NCBI GenBank assembly: GCA_949948825.1 | Contig: CATLIJ010000017.1 | Location: 1 to 18,230 of the forward strand | DNA: 18,230 bases | DNA from: an uncultured Clostridiaceae bacterium | Lineage (GTDB): Bacteria; Bacillota; Clostridia; Lachnospirales; Lachnospiraceae | Reading direction: 5' to 3' | Shown: positions 1 to 6,830 of the stretch, in pieces | Layout: each line of letters opens with the position of its first letter | How positions within the stretch are numbered: position 1 is the stretch's first letter | Notes under the pieces: generated by a model | What the model saw: only the letters and a program-made list of their open reading frames with translations | Database searches by the model: none | What the model was told of the DNA's origin: nothing | Translations under genes and position numbers: made by a program

Positions 1-1061
1 TCACAGGTAAAAGCCTCCATAGCACCCTTTCTGGAATAGGCTCTTCCTGCTCCATGGGAGGAGCTGCAAAAGCTCTTGGGATTTCCCTTTCCCCGAACCA
101 CATAGCTGTAAGAACCCATGGCGCCGGGAATCACAGCCAGCTCTCCCTCCCTAACCCGTGTGGCTCCCTTCCGGTGAACCCACACATTGGCATTATAGTG
201 GTGTTCCAGAGCCGCATAATTGTGATGGCAGTTAATCTCTTCCGAAAATGTCACCTGCTTTCCAAGAAACTTCCCGATCTTTCCTGTCACAGACTCTTTG
301 ACCCGCTCCATCATTCTCTCCCGGTTCTCAAAAGCATAATCCAGGGCAAGCTTCATCCAGGTAATATATTCCTGCCCCTCCTTTGTATGAACAGGAAGAA
401 ATGCCAGCCGGTATTCATCCGGCACCTGGCTGTACCACAGAGCATTTAATTCACGTGCCTTTTTGTGGTATACATCACAAATCTCTTTCCCGAAATGGCG
501 GCTTCCGGAATGAATCATAATGCCCAAATATCCATTCTGGTCCTCCTGCAGCTCAATAAAATGATTTCCTCCCCCTAATGTTCCAACCTGATAATAAGCG
601 TCCTCAATGAAAGGAAACAATTCCGGATTCGCTCCATAAAGCTCTGCCTGTTCCATCGCCTGGTCCAGTACCTTAGATGGCTGCCTCTCCTTATGCGAAT
701 GAAATCCCACTGGAATATTCCTCATAATGTCTGAAATTATTGCCTGAACCAGAGTGCCATTTCCGGTTGACTCCACCTCCCGAATCTCTTTTACCAAAAT
801 ATTGGTAGATACAAAATTCATGCCGCAGCCAATGTCCACTCCAACCCCATTGGGAATAATCACATCCTTTGCAGCAATCACGCCTCCTATGGGCATTCCC
901 TTCCCTGTGTGAGTATCTGGCATCAGACAAACCCATTTATGGAGAAACGGCAAATCCGCCAGGTGATACGCCTGTTCCAGACAGCTTTCCTCTATCCTCT
1001 CTTCATTTTCCAACCAGATGCGAATCGGCTTTTTCATGTTCTTCTTATAGATCACAAACAT
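1..1061 (-). CDS. rtcB: RtcB-family RNA ligase, partial (3' end cut by window edge)
   Basis: This is the N-terminal ~353 residues of an RtcB-type RNA ligase, which joins 2',3'-cyclic phosphate (or 3'-phosphate) ends to 5'-OH RNA ends using GTP and Mn2+ in the cytoplasm. The frame is open from the ATG at 1061 to the window edge, so the stop lies outside. Visible family motifs in order are DTHTGKGMPIGGV, GVDIGCGM (metal-binding Cys), GGGNHF (Asn/His metal site), IHSGSRHFG, CHHNYA and, close to the cut, SSSHGAGRAYSR, which carries the His that becomes guanylylated in this family. An AAGGGAG ribosome binding site lies just upstream. The gene starts 60 nt after the radical SAM/HAD gene in the same direction, so it may be read through from it or start from the weak promoter at 1092-1100. 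It looks like the shorter bacterial RtcB form. Identity is very secure; its link to the neighbouring cassette is only positional. Confidence 0.95.
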   Translation of the reverse strand, partial: MFVIYKKNMKKPIRIWLENEERIEESCLEQAYHLADLPFLHKWVCLMPDTHTGKGMPIGGVIAAKDVIIPNGVGVDIGCGMNFVSTNILVKEIREVESTGNGTLVQAIISDIMRNIPVGFHSHKERQPSKVLDQAMEQAELYGANPELFPFIEDAYYQVGTLGGGNHFIELQEDQNGYLGIMIHSGSRHFGKEICDVYHKKARELNALWYSQVPDEYRLAFLPVHTKEGQEYITWMKLALDYAFENRERMMERVKESVTGKIGKFLGKQVTFSEEINCHHNYAALEHHYNANVWVHRKGATRVREGELAVIPGAMGSYSYVVRGKGNPKSFCSSSHGAGRAYSRKGAMEAFTC

Positions 1062-1091
1062 GGTTTTCACTCCCTTCCCTTTTGTGAATCT

Positions 1092-1100
1092 ATCATACCA
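1092..1100 (-). promoter_or_regulatory. possible extended -10 promoter element for rtcB
   Basis: On the minus strand the gap between the radical SAM/HAD gene and rtcB contains TGGTATGAT, a TGn extended -10 joined to a 5/6 match to TATAAT. It would start transcription about 24 nt before the rtcB ATG, leaving room for the ribosome binding site. The -35 region is weak (ATGAAG, 3/6, at 17 nt). This could be chance; the gene could equally be the last of the operon. Confidence 0.3.
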
Positions 1101-1121
1101 TTTTCCAACCGATTCTTCATT

Positions 1122-2612
1122 TCAAAAAGGCTGCGAACTGTGCAAATTTCCTCCTGTTATGTGAACCATCTTCTCATCCTCCTCGGAATCTCCGGCTGCT
1201 GCTGCGTCTTTCAGAGGAATCCCCAGCCATCCTAAAATCATCCCAACTCCATTGGCCTTGTCTGCCTCCCTGGCCACGATCTGCAGGCAATTTCCCTCCA
1301 CATACCACCGAAGCTTTTCTGCATATGCTGGTTCCAGCATTTCCATAAGGCATCCAGCCTCCTGACAATTCCAGGGCTTCTTCCTGGGACGAATCAAGGT
1401 CAGCTTATACAGCTGTCCCTTATGGCTGTAAGAAAGAATCTGATAGCCAAATTCTCCCCTGAACGATTCTGCCAGAGAAATCAGGCCTCTATCCAGCTCG
1501 TAAATATATTCCCGAATCTCATCCTCCTGCATCAAAATCATATGGCTCCCGCCTGCAAAAATCCCGCCCTGAAACACATGCCAGATTCTCTTGCATCGTC
1601 TCAAGGCGTCCTCCAAAGGAAGGGTTGTGGCAAAAAACAACCGGACCTGCTGACTGGCCAGGGCTTCCAAACCCTGAATCACAGACTCTTTATAAGGAAG
1701 CAAAGTGCCTTCAATATCCAGAAATACAGCCTTTGGCCGTCGGGGAATGCGGAAAACAGGATAAGGTCCAAACAAAATATCATTCATAAAATCCTTCCTG
1801 CCCCCATAGGCCAGATAACAGGAGCATTCCTTTCGCCTGCAGGCAGGAAAATCCTTCTCCTCTCCCCATCCCTCTTCATACCAGTTTCCCGGTATTTTCT
1901 GGCTGATATTGCACAGGCCCATTCTTCCGTCTGCCTCAATAAAACGTCTTTCGGCACACTGGATGACCTGTGACGGCGTCCGCTCAAGCTCCCTCCAAAA
2001 ATAAGGGTCAATCTTCAGAAACGCCTGCTTCTCCTTGTAAGTATAAGCTCTTCTCAACCCATCCATCCGGTTCACCCAAAGATAAATCTCTTCTGGCAGC
2101 AAGCCTTTCAGCTTTTCTATCCGCCTGATTTGTTCCGGAACGCCTACAGCACCAGCGCATAAAGATACTCCCTCTGCCAAAAGTCTTTTGCATTTCCCGG
2201 CAAAATCCTCCTCTGAAACCATCTCCGGATGAAAGGTGGCCCACAGGCGCAGCTTTTCCACTTTTCCTCCTGCTGACGCAAACCAGTCCAATGCCTCTGG
2301 AACCGAAAAGCTCAAATTCGTCTGACATCCCACAGCATCTGTTTTCTCCATACAGCTCACCTGTCCAAGCCCCTCCCAATACCAGGGATGAATCAACGCC
2401 TCCCCATAAGGAACTACCATCACAGCGCCAATCCGCTCTCCGGCCTCTCCCTGGGCGGACCTTTGCTTTATGCTTTCCACAAACCTGAACCATTGGATTT
2501 TGTCCTGTTCCAGCTCCCGCTTTCCCATAGAGTGTTTGGAAAACGGACAGTAAGTACAGTGGTAATTACAGCTTTTCAGACTTCCCCGGTACAACACGGT
2601 CAACCGATTCAT
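1122..2612 (-). CDS. STM4011-family radical SAM protein with fused C-terminal HAD hydrolase domain
   Basis: A 496-residue protein of two domains. Residues 1-290 are a radical SAM enzyme: Cys15, Cys19 and Cys22 form the CxxxCxxC motif that binds the [4Fe-4S] cluster cleaving S-adenosylmethionine. A second Cys group (219, 234, 258, 263, 265) is placed like an auxiliary Fe-S cluster site. Residues ~295-485 are a HAD-superfamily phosphatase-like domain: motif I FLDIEGTLL (Asp299; Glu301 where DxD is usual), motif II FFATT (Thr329), Lys453 in ADKANGVG, and motif IV GDSEEDEKM (Asp475, Asp479), most like the Cof/phosphosugar type. The protein stops soon after motif IV. The substrate is unknown. It overlaps the preceding STM4012-like gene by 47 nt and has GGGAGAGG before its ATG, which suggests coupled translation. 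The radical SAM half matches the family I know as STM4011; the HAD fusion is an unusual extra. Radical SAM and HAD calls are firm; family naming is from memory. Confidence 0.88.
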   Translation of the reverse strand: MNRLTVLYRGSLKSCNYHCTYCPFSKHSMGKRELEQDKIQWFRFVESIKQRSAQGEAGERIGAVMVVPYGEALIHPWYWEGLGQVSCMEKTDAVGCQTNLSFSVPEALDWFASAGGKVEKLRLWATFHPEMVSEEDFAGKCKRLLAEGVSLCAGAVGVPEQIRRIEKLKGLLPEEIYLWVNRMDGLRRAYTYKEKQAFLKIDPYFWRELERTPSQVIQCAERRFIEADGRMGLCNISQKIPGNWYEEGWGEEKDFPACRRKECSCYLAYGGRKDFMNDILFGPYPVFRIPRRPKAVFLDIEGTLLPYKESVIQGLEALASQQVRLFFATTLPLEDALRRCKRIWHVFQGGIFAGGSHMILMQEDEIREYIYELDRGLISLAESFRGEFGYQILSYSHKGQLYKLTLIRPRKKPWNCQEAGCLMEMLEPAYAEKLRWYVEGNCLQIVAREADKANGVGMILGWLGIPLKDAAAAGDSEEDEKMVHITGGNLHSSQPF

Positions 2613-3915
2613 GAACCCTCTCCCATTCCTTCATTTTCTCACATACCTGGTCAGAAACCAGCATAGGTCCTAAGTAATCCGAAAGTCCCATCCCTTTGTC
2701 TGTCAAAGCGAGAAATTCCTCCGCCTGAACCAATCCCTCCTGTCCCCATTTTTCCAGCACCGGAAAATCCTGATATACCGAAGTGCCAAAGTCTTCTTCA
2801 TACTGCTTCAGACAGATTCCCGGACGAATCAAAAGATGGCGAATCACATATCTGCGCTTCACCTCCTCATCTGAAAGGAAAATTCCATGGGTAATCTTTG
2901 AGAAATCAAGGGTATCTTCAAAGCGCTTTAGCTGTTCCAGACAGCTTTTCTGAGTAATGGCATAAGGAGTGCAGAAATGAAGATTTCCCACATAGCTTCG
3001 CCCGCCGCAGCCCAATGCCAGAGATGTGCCAAAACCGCACTCTGAAAATTCCCGCTGTCTGTCCTTTTTCCCATTTTTCCAAGCCTGTACAAACCGGCGC
3101 ATGGAATCCTGACGAAACCCGGCAGCCTTTAAAAAGGCAGCAGCTTCCTGATACTGTTTGCTGGCAAGTCTCCAGTCCGGAACCACTCCAGCCTGAATGA
3201 GGCCAGCCCCATGCTTCAGATACAAAGGATATAAAAAGATTTCATCCGGTTCAAAAACAAGAGCTTCCTGCAAAGAATACAGCAGGGAATCTACGGTTTG
3301 TCCTGGAATCCCATAGATAAAATCCACATTGATGCAGGGAAAATCCACAACCCGCAAAAGCTCCAAAGCTTTTCTCGCCTGCTCTGCCCTGTGGCTGCGC
3401 CGCAAGACCTTCAGCTCTTCCTCCAGAAAGCTTTGGATTCCCATACTGACCCTGGTGACGCCTTGTTCTTTGAGGAGCATCAGCTTTTGCTTGTCCGTCT
3501 GATTGGGCGCTGTCTCAATCCCAATCTCCCGGCCCTCCTGAAGCTTTAGATTCTCCCCTGTTATCCGAAACATCCGCTCCAGCTGCCGTTCTGTCAAAAT
3601 GAGCGGTGTTCCGCCCCCAATGGTAAACTCTGAAAATTCAGTTCCATAAGGTTCAAAAATAGCTCTGTACTGGCAAATTTGCCGTTCTGCTCCATCCAGA
3701 TATTGGTCTATGGCCTCTTCTGTCTGATGGATAACGGAAAACAAATTACAGTATCCACATTTTCCCTGGCAAAAAGGCACATGAAAATACAGCCCATGAC
3801 CCTTTCCAGCCATCCGGTCAGCATAATCCTTAAGAAACACGCCTTCCAAAGGGCCGTATGCTGTCTTATGAGGATAACTGTACATATATTGGATATATGG
3901 ATTTTTTATCTCCAT
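2566..3915 (-). CDS. STM4012-family radical SAM protein (HemN/HemW-like)
   Basis: A 449-residue radical SAM protein of the coproporphyrinogen-oxidase-like (HemN/HemW) subgroup. Cys49, Cys53 and Cys56 in FCQGKCGYCNLF give CxxxCxxC; IGGGTP (99-104), VSMGIQSF (156-163), DFIYGIPGQT (198-207) and ALGCGGRSYVG (300-310) follow in HemN order, with a C-terminal winged-helix-like HemN region to about 415. Annotation tools will often call it coproporphyrinogen III oxidase, but no haem genes are nearby. It lies 4 nt after the alkaline-phosphatase-like gene and overlaps the second radical SAM gene by 47 nt, the gene order of the Salmonella STM4015-4011 group. A role in modifying the product of that cassette is inferred; the substrate is unknown. 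The ATG at 3915 has GGAAAAGAGAG upstream. Confidence 0.9.
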   Translation of the reverse strand: MEIKNPYIQYMYSYPHKTAYGPLEGVFLKDYADRMAGKGHGLYFHVPFCQGKCGYCNLFSVIHQTEEAIDQYLDGAERQICQYRAIFEPYGTEFSEFTIGGGTPLILTERQLERMFRITGENLKLQEGREIGIETAPNQTDKQKLMLLKEQGVTRVSMGIQSFLEEELKVLRRSHRAEQARKALELLRVVDFPCINVDFIYGIPGQTVDSLLYSLQEALVFEPDEIFLYPLYLKHGAGLIQAGVVPDWRLASKQYQEAAAFLKAAGFRQDSMRRFVQAWKNGKKDRQREFSECGFGTSLALGCGGRSYVGNLHFCTPYAITQKSCLEQLKRFEDTLDFSKITHGIFLSDEEVKRRYVIRHLLIRPGICLKQYEEDFGTSVYQDFPVLEKWGQEGLVQAEEFLALTDKGMGLSDYLGPMLVSDQVCEKMKEWERVHESVDRVVPGKSEKL

Positions 3916-3919
3916 TTTA

Positions 3920-4795
3920 TCATCTCTCTTTTCCTGAATCTCTGCTCCCAGAGATAAAAAAATGTTTATAAGGAATTTCGTTCACCTTTGGATGGTTAAT
4001 CCCATGAAACTGACAGCCATCCTCCCCATAACATGTGCCATGATCCGAACAGCAGATGACAAAGCTTTTGCCGCGCTGCTCCCCCCAGCCCTCCAGCAGC
4101 CGGCCCAGCTCTTTGTCCACATACCGCAAAGCAGCCCTGTGGCTCTCCAGACTGTCCTGTCTTGCCCCGTCCAGATAAAAATAATTGGGATAATGAATGG
4201 CATCCACATTGAGATACAGAAAAATCCTCTTTTCTTTCTCTGCCTCGGAAAGCTTTCTCAATAAAAAATCCACCTGGTTCTTTGTGCTTTCCTTTACCGG
4301 ACAGGCAAAAGAGGGCTTCCAGTAGCTCTTTTTAAAATATCCCGGAAAGACCTTACCCAAATCAGAACGGCAGTCAAAAAATGAAACGCCTCCCACGCAC
4401 CAGGTATCATACCCTTCCCTCTCCAGCCCCTCCATAATGGTGCTTCCTGAAAATCCAAACGCTCCCCTTGGCACTTTGTTTCCCATTCCAATCTGCCTTG
4501 GAAAAAACAACATTTCCCGGTCAGCAATGCTTTTTGCGTCAAACCGGCAAGGCAAAAATCCTGCAAACATGGCATGGTGAGAAGGATAGGTAAAATTCCC
4601 CGGCGCCTGCCTTTTCTCCCAGGCTCCATACCCATTCAGCACCGGCGTCCCTCCAGCCTCCTCCTCCATCACTGCCGCATCATACCGCAGCGTATCCAGA
4701 CAAATCAACAAAATATCCTGCGCCCCCACCACCTGTCCCATATCCACAAAAGGAGCCTTCTCCTCCTCCCCTGACATGAACAGCCGAAAAGGCAC
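3920..4795 (-). CDS. STM4013-family hydrolase (alkaline phosphatase/sulfatase superfamily, cytoplasmic)
   Basis: A ~291-residue metal-dependent hydrolase of the alkaline-phosphatase superfamily. Numbered from the GTG start, LDTLRYD (33-39) supplies the first metal-binding Asp; TYPSHHAMFAG (69-79) is at the nucleophile position; NVDAIHYP (Asp198, His201), CSDHG (Asp251, His252) and FHG (His264) are the other metal ligands expected. There is no signal peptide or membrane segment, unlike most sulfatases, and no C/S-x-P-x-R formylglycine motif, so a true sulfatase role is unlikely; a phosphodiester, phosphomonoester or phosphotransfer substrate is more plausible. I prefer GTG at 4795 because AGGAGG sits 8 nt before it; a TTG at 4828 would add 11 residues and is directly preceded in frame by a stop. 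It is the third gene of the cassette, 4 nt before the HemN-like gene. Its substrate is unknown. Confidence 0.85.
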   Translation of the reverse strand: MPFRLFMSGEEEKAPFVDMGQVVGAQDILLICLDTLRYDAAVMEEEAGGTPVLNGYGAWEKRQAPGNFTYPSHHAMFAGFLPCRFDAKSIADREMLFFPRQIGMGNKVPRGAFGFSGSTIMEGLEREGYDTWCVGGVSFFDCRSDLGKVFPGYFKKSYWKPSFACPVKESTKNQVDFLLRKLSEAEKEKRIFLYLNVDAIHYPNYFYLDGARQDSLESHRAALRYVDKELGRLLEGWGEQRGKSFVICCSDHGTCYGEDGCQFHGINHPKVNEIPYKHFFISGSRDSGKER

Positions 4796-4803
4796 CTCAT
4801 TTA

Positions 4804-4809
4804 CCTCCT
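4804..4809 (-). promoter_or_regulatory. ribosome binding site that decides the STM4013-like start
   Basis: The minus strand reads AGGAGG here, 8 nt before GTG (4795-4793). The competing TTG at 4828 has only GGGAGG about 11 nt away. This favours the shorter protein. Confidence 0.6.
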
Positions 4810-4871
4810 CCTGCTTCCTGTGTTCCAATTATCACCACACCTCCCGGCAAAAAATACTACAGATATAAGCT

Positions 4872-5924
4872 TCACTTCCGGATTTCCTGCTTTATCATCT
4901 CTGCCTGCCTTCGGTAAATCCGGTTGTCTCCATAAATATCCTGATAAATCAGATCCCCCTGGCCATTCATCTCAATAATTCTCGGACATTTCCTTCCCCT
5001 TTCCAAAAGAATATCCACCCCCACAGTCCGAAGCCCGGGAAAACATCCGGAAGCTTTCCAGCACAGCTCTTCCACCTGCTCTCTTACAGCTCCCGGCAGC
5101 CCAAGCTCCCCAAACTCCAGGGGATGATTGTTCAAATGGAGATTTGTCACTGGTCCCTTTGACAGTCTGGCCAGACAATAATCCACCCTTCCCTCCTGAA
5201 CCACTGCCCGCAGATCATAAGAAAATCCCTTATATTCCTCCTTGGCATACCATCGCTCCACCATACATCCCAGCTTCAAAAGCTTTTCCACCAAAGAAAG
5301 AATCTGTCCGGAATCAGTAATCCGCCGCAGCTTCTTTGTATGAAATAATTCCCCACCCCTGTTCTCCTTTTCATCCTCCCACATACACGTATAGAGAACC
5401 ATCTGCCCGGTGCGGGGCTGCCACCGGAAAGCCGACACCCCTGCTGCCCCGGAACCAAAAACCGGCTTAATAAACACCTGATACACCCGGGTTTTCCTCA
5501 TAACCTCCAAAAGCTGCTCCACACTCCGAATCAGCTGACTGTCTTTTGGTCCGCAATTCTCCCCCCACAGCTCCTCTGTCACCGGCAATCCACAGCTCAC
5601 CAGCTTTTCTTTACATTTCCTCTTATTCAGCAAAGTCCTTATGACCTTCGGATGATTTAAAAACTTCACATCCTGCCCTTGCGCCTTCTTCTCCAATTGC
5701 CTTAACTGCTCCTGATAGCCCTCCACCAGGCTTCCCAACTGTCCCAGCTGACAGCTGTCCCACACAGGCGGGTCTATTTTCAGAAAAATCCTTCCCTCTG
5801 GAAAATGTTCCCTCCACCCATCCCAATCCAAAAACAGGACATGCAGCCCGACCTCCCGCGCTGCACGTCCCATATAATCCGACCGTTTGGTGTCCGGCTT
5901 TCCCAGCAAAACCGCCTGCCTCAT
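4872..5924 (-). CDS. STM4014-family ATP-grasp protein
   Basis: A 350-residue protein with an ATP-grasp fold. Lys153 and the flexible glycine loop FGSGAAG (156-162) should bind ATP phosphates; YDLRAVV (236-242) with Arg239, and Arg253, are typical core positions; Asp304 in GVDIL and Glu318-x-Asn320 in IIEMNGQGD form the Mg2+ site, RimK-like. ATP-grasp enzymes usually make an acyl-phosphate and couple a carboxylate to an amine, so peptide ligation or glutamylation-type chemistry is plausible, but some phosphorylate instead. The N-terminal ~100 residues are a pre-grasp domain I do not recognise. Its start overlaps the stop of the LRR gene by 4 nt (ATGA), so the two are translationally coupled, suggesting that the LRR protein is its partner or substrate. 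A 76-nt gap precedes the preferred start of the next gene. Confidence 0.85.
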   Translation of the reverse strand: MRQAVLLGKPDTKRSDYMGRAAREVGLHVLFLDWDGWREHFPEGRIFLKIDPPVWDSCQLGQLGSLVEGYQEQLRQLEKKAQGQDVKFLNHPKVIRTLLNKRKCKEKLVSCGLPVTEELWGENCGPKDSQLIRSVEQLLEVMRKTRVYQVFIKPVFGSGAAGVSAFRWQPRTGQMVLYTCMWEDEKENRGGELFHTKKLRRITDSGQILSLVEKLLKLGCMVERWYAKEEYKGFSYDLRAVVQEGRVDYCLARLSKGPVTNLHLNNHPLEFGELGLPGAVREQVEELCWKASGCFPGLRTVGVDILLERGRKCPRIIEMNGQGDLIYQDIYGDNRIYRRQAEMIKQEIRK

Positions 5925-6784
5925 TCTGTCAGCATGGCATATCGGTAAGTCTGGCCATTATAATGATCTTCCTCATTGGCTTCCGACGCATCCACAGAAA
6001 TGGAAAGCTCTCCCAGCTTTTTCACCATGGCATCCGACATAAAATGATAATGAACATCCAAAGTCTTTATATTTGGATACTTGGGAAGAGTCTCTAAAAT
6101 CTTCTTTCCGCCCTCATCTGACAAAGTGCCGCAGGACAAATCCAATGTATGAATCTGCCCCATAAATTTGCTTTCCAGCACCACTTCAGCCAATTCATCC
6201 TGAATCTCACTGTCCACAATTCCAAGATATTCCAGTTCCGGAAGCTCCACACGGTCCAGCAATTTCCGAATCGTATCTGCGTTCCCATCAAATCCATAAT
6301 CATCACTGCCTATGTACAAAAGCAGTTTTTTCAGCTTTGGCAGTCTGGCCTTCTCAATCTGCTCAATAATATATCCCGGAAGACCTCCGCAGATTACAGT
6401 CAAAGCCTCCAGTTTCTCATGGCAAATCTCCCCAAAGTCCAAATCCATGCTTCCCTTTACCGTCAGTTCCTTCAGATTCGGCAGCGCAGCCCAAAGCTTC
6501 CCATAATTTCCCTGCATAATCCAGGAAACCTCACACTCCTCATAATCCATATCCCCAATAAACAGCTTCTCCACATGAGAAAATCTCTCAGCATTTGCCA
6601 CAATATCATCAATCACCGCCTGACAAGACTCCCCATAAGACTCCCCCCAATCCCCAATAATCAGCTCTGTAACCTGAGAAAACTCCGAATCAGCCAGAAT
6701 CTCATCCACCATCCCCTCCGGCCCCTTCCCCTTCTCATGCTCATCATAATCATAAGAATACTTTTTCGAAACATGAAGCGCCAT
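5921..6784 (-). CDS. STM4015-family leucine-rich-repeat protein
   Basis: A 287-residue acidic cytoplasmic protein made of irregular leucine-rich repeats; no signal peptide or membrane segment. Repeat units are visible near 69-80, 101-115, 123-136, 148-164, 181-197, 209-225 and 237-251, each with an LxxLxL-like strand. After the last repeat comes a short Asp/Glu-rich linker and an aromatic tail, YNGQTYRYAMLTE (275-287). I recall tails of the same RY-rich, Glu-ended kind in STM4015 relatives, although I cannot align them here. It is the first gene of the five-gene cassette, has AGGAGGT before its ATG, and overlaps the ATP-grasp gene by 4 nt. The best inference is a scaffold or carrier whose tail is modified by the downstream enzymes; it could instead be a sensor or a structural partner. 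It starts 46 nt after the glycosyltransferase gene. Confidence 0.85.
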   Translation of the reverse strand: MALHVSKKYSYDYDEHEKGKGPEGMVDEILADSEFSQVTELIIGDWGESYGESCQAVIDDIVANAERFSHVEKLFIGDMDYEECEVSWIMQGNYGKLWAALPNLKELTVKGSMDLDFGEICHEKLEALTVICGGLPGYIIEQIEKARLPKLKKLLLYIGSDDYGFDGNADTIRKLLDRVELPELEYLGIVDSEIQDELAEVVLESKFMGQIHTLDLSCGTLSDEGGKKILETLPKYPNIKTLDVHYHFMSDAMVKKLGELSISVDASEANEEDHYNGQTYRYAMLTE

Positions 6785-6797
6785 ACCAAATACCTCC

Positions 6798-6813
6798 TAA
6801 ATAAAATTATTTA
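6798..6813. repeat. AT-only inverted repeat between gtrB-like gene and the cassette
   Basis: TAAATAA and TTATTTA are perfect 7-nt arms separated by AA, just upstream of the AGGAGGT of the LRR gene. With AT pairs only and no T-run after it, it is not a convincing terminator. It could be an operator half-site pair, or be due to local AT-richness. Confidence 0.35.
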
Positions 6814-6830
6814 ATCTGTAAAAACCTCTC

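Noticed and set aside
2566..3915. Naming the HemN-like gene coproporphyrinogen III oxidase or HemW
   Set aside because: The fold and motifs are HemN-like, but no haem genes are near and the gene sits in a five-gene STM4015-4011 order, so a separate radical SAM family is more likely.
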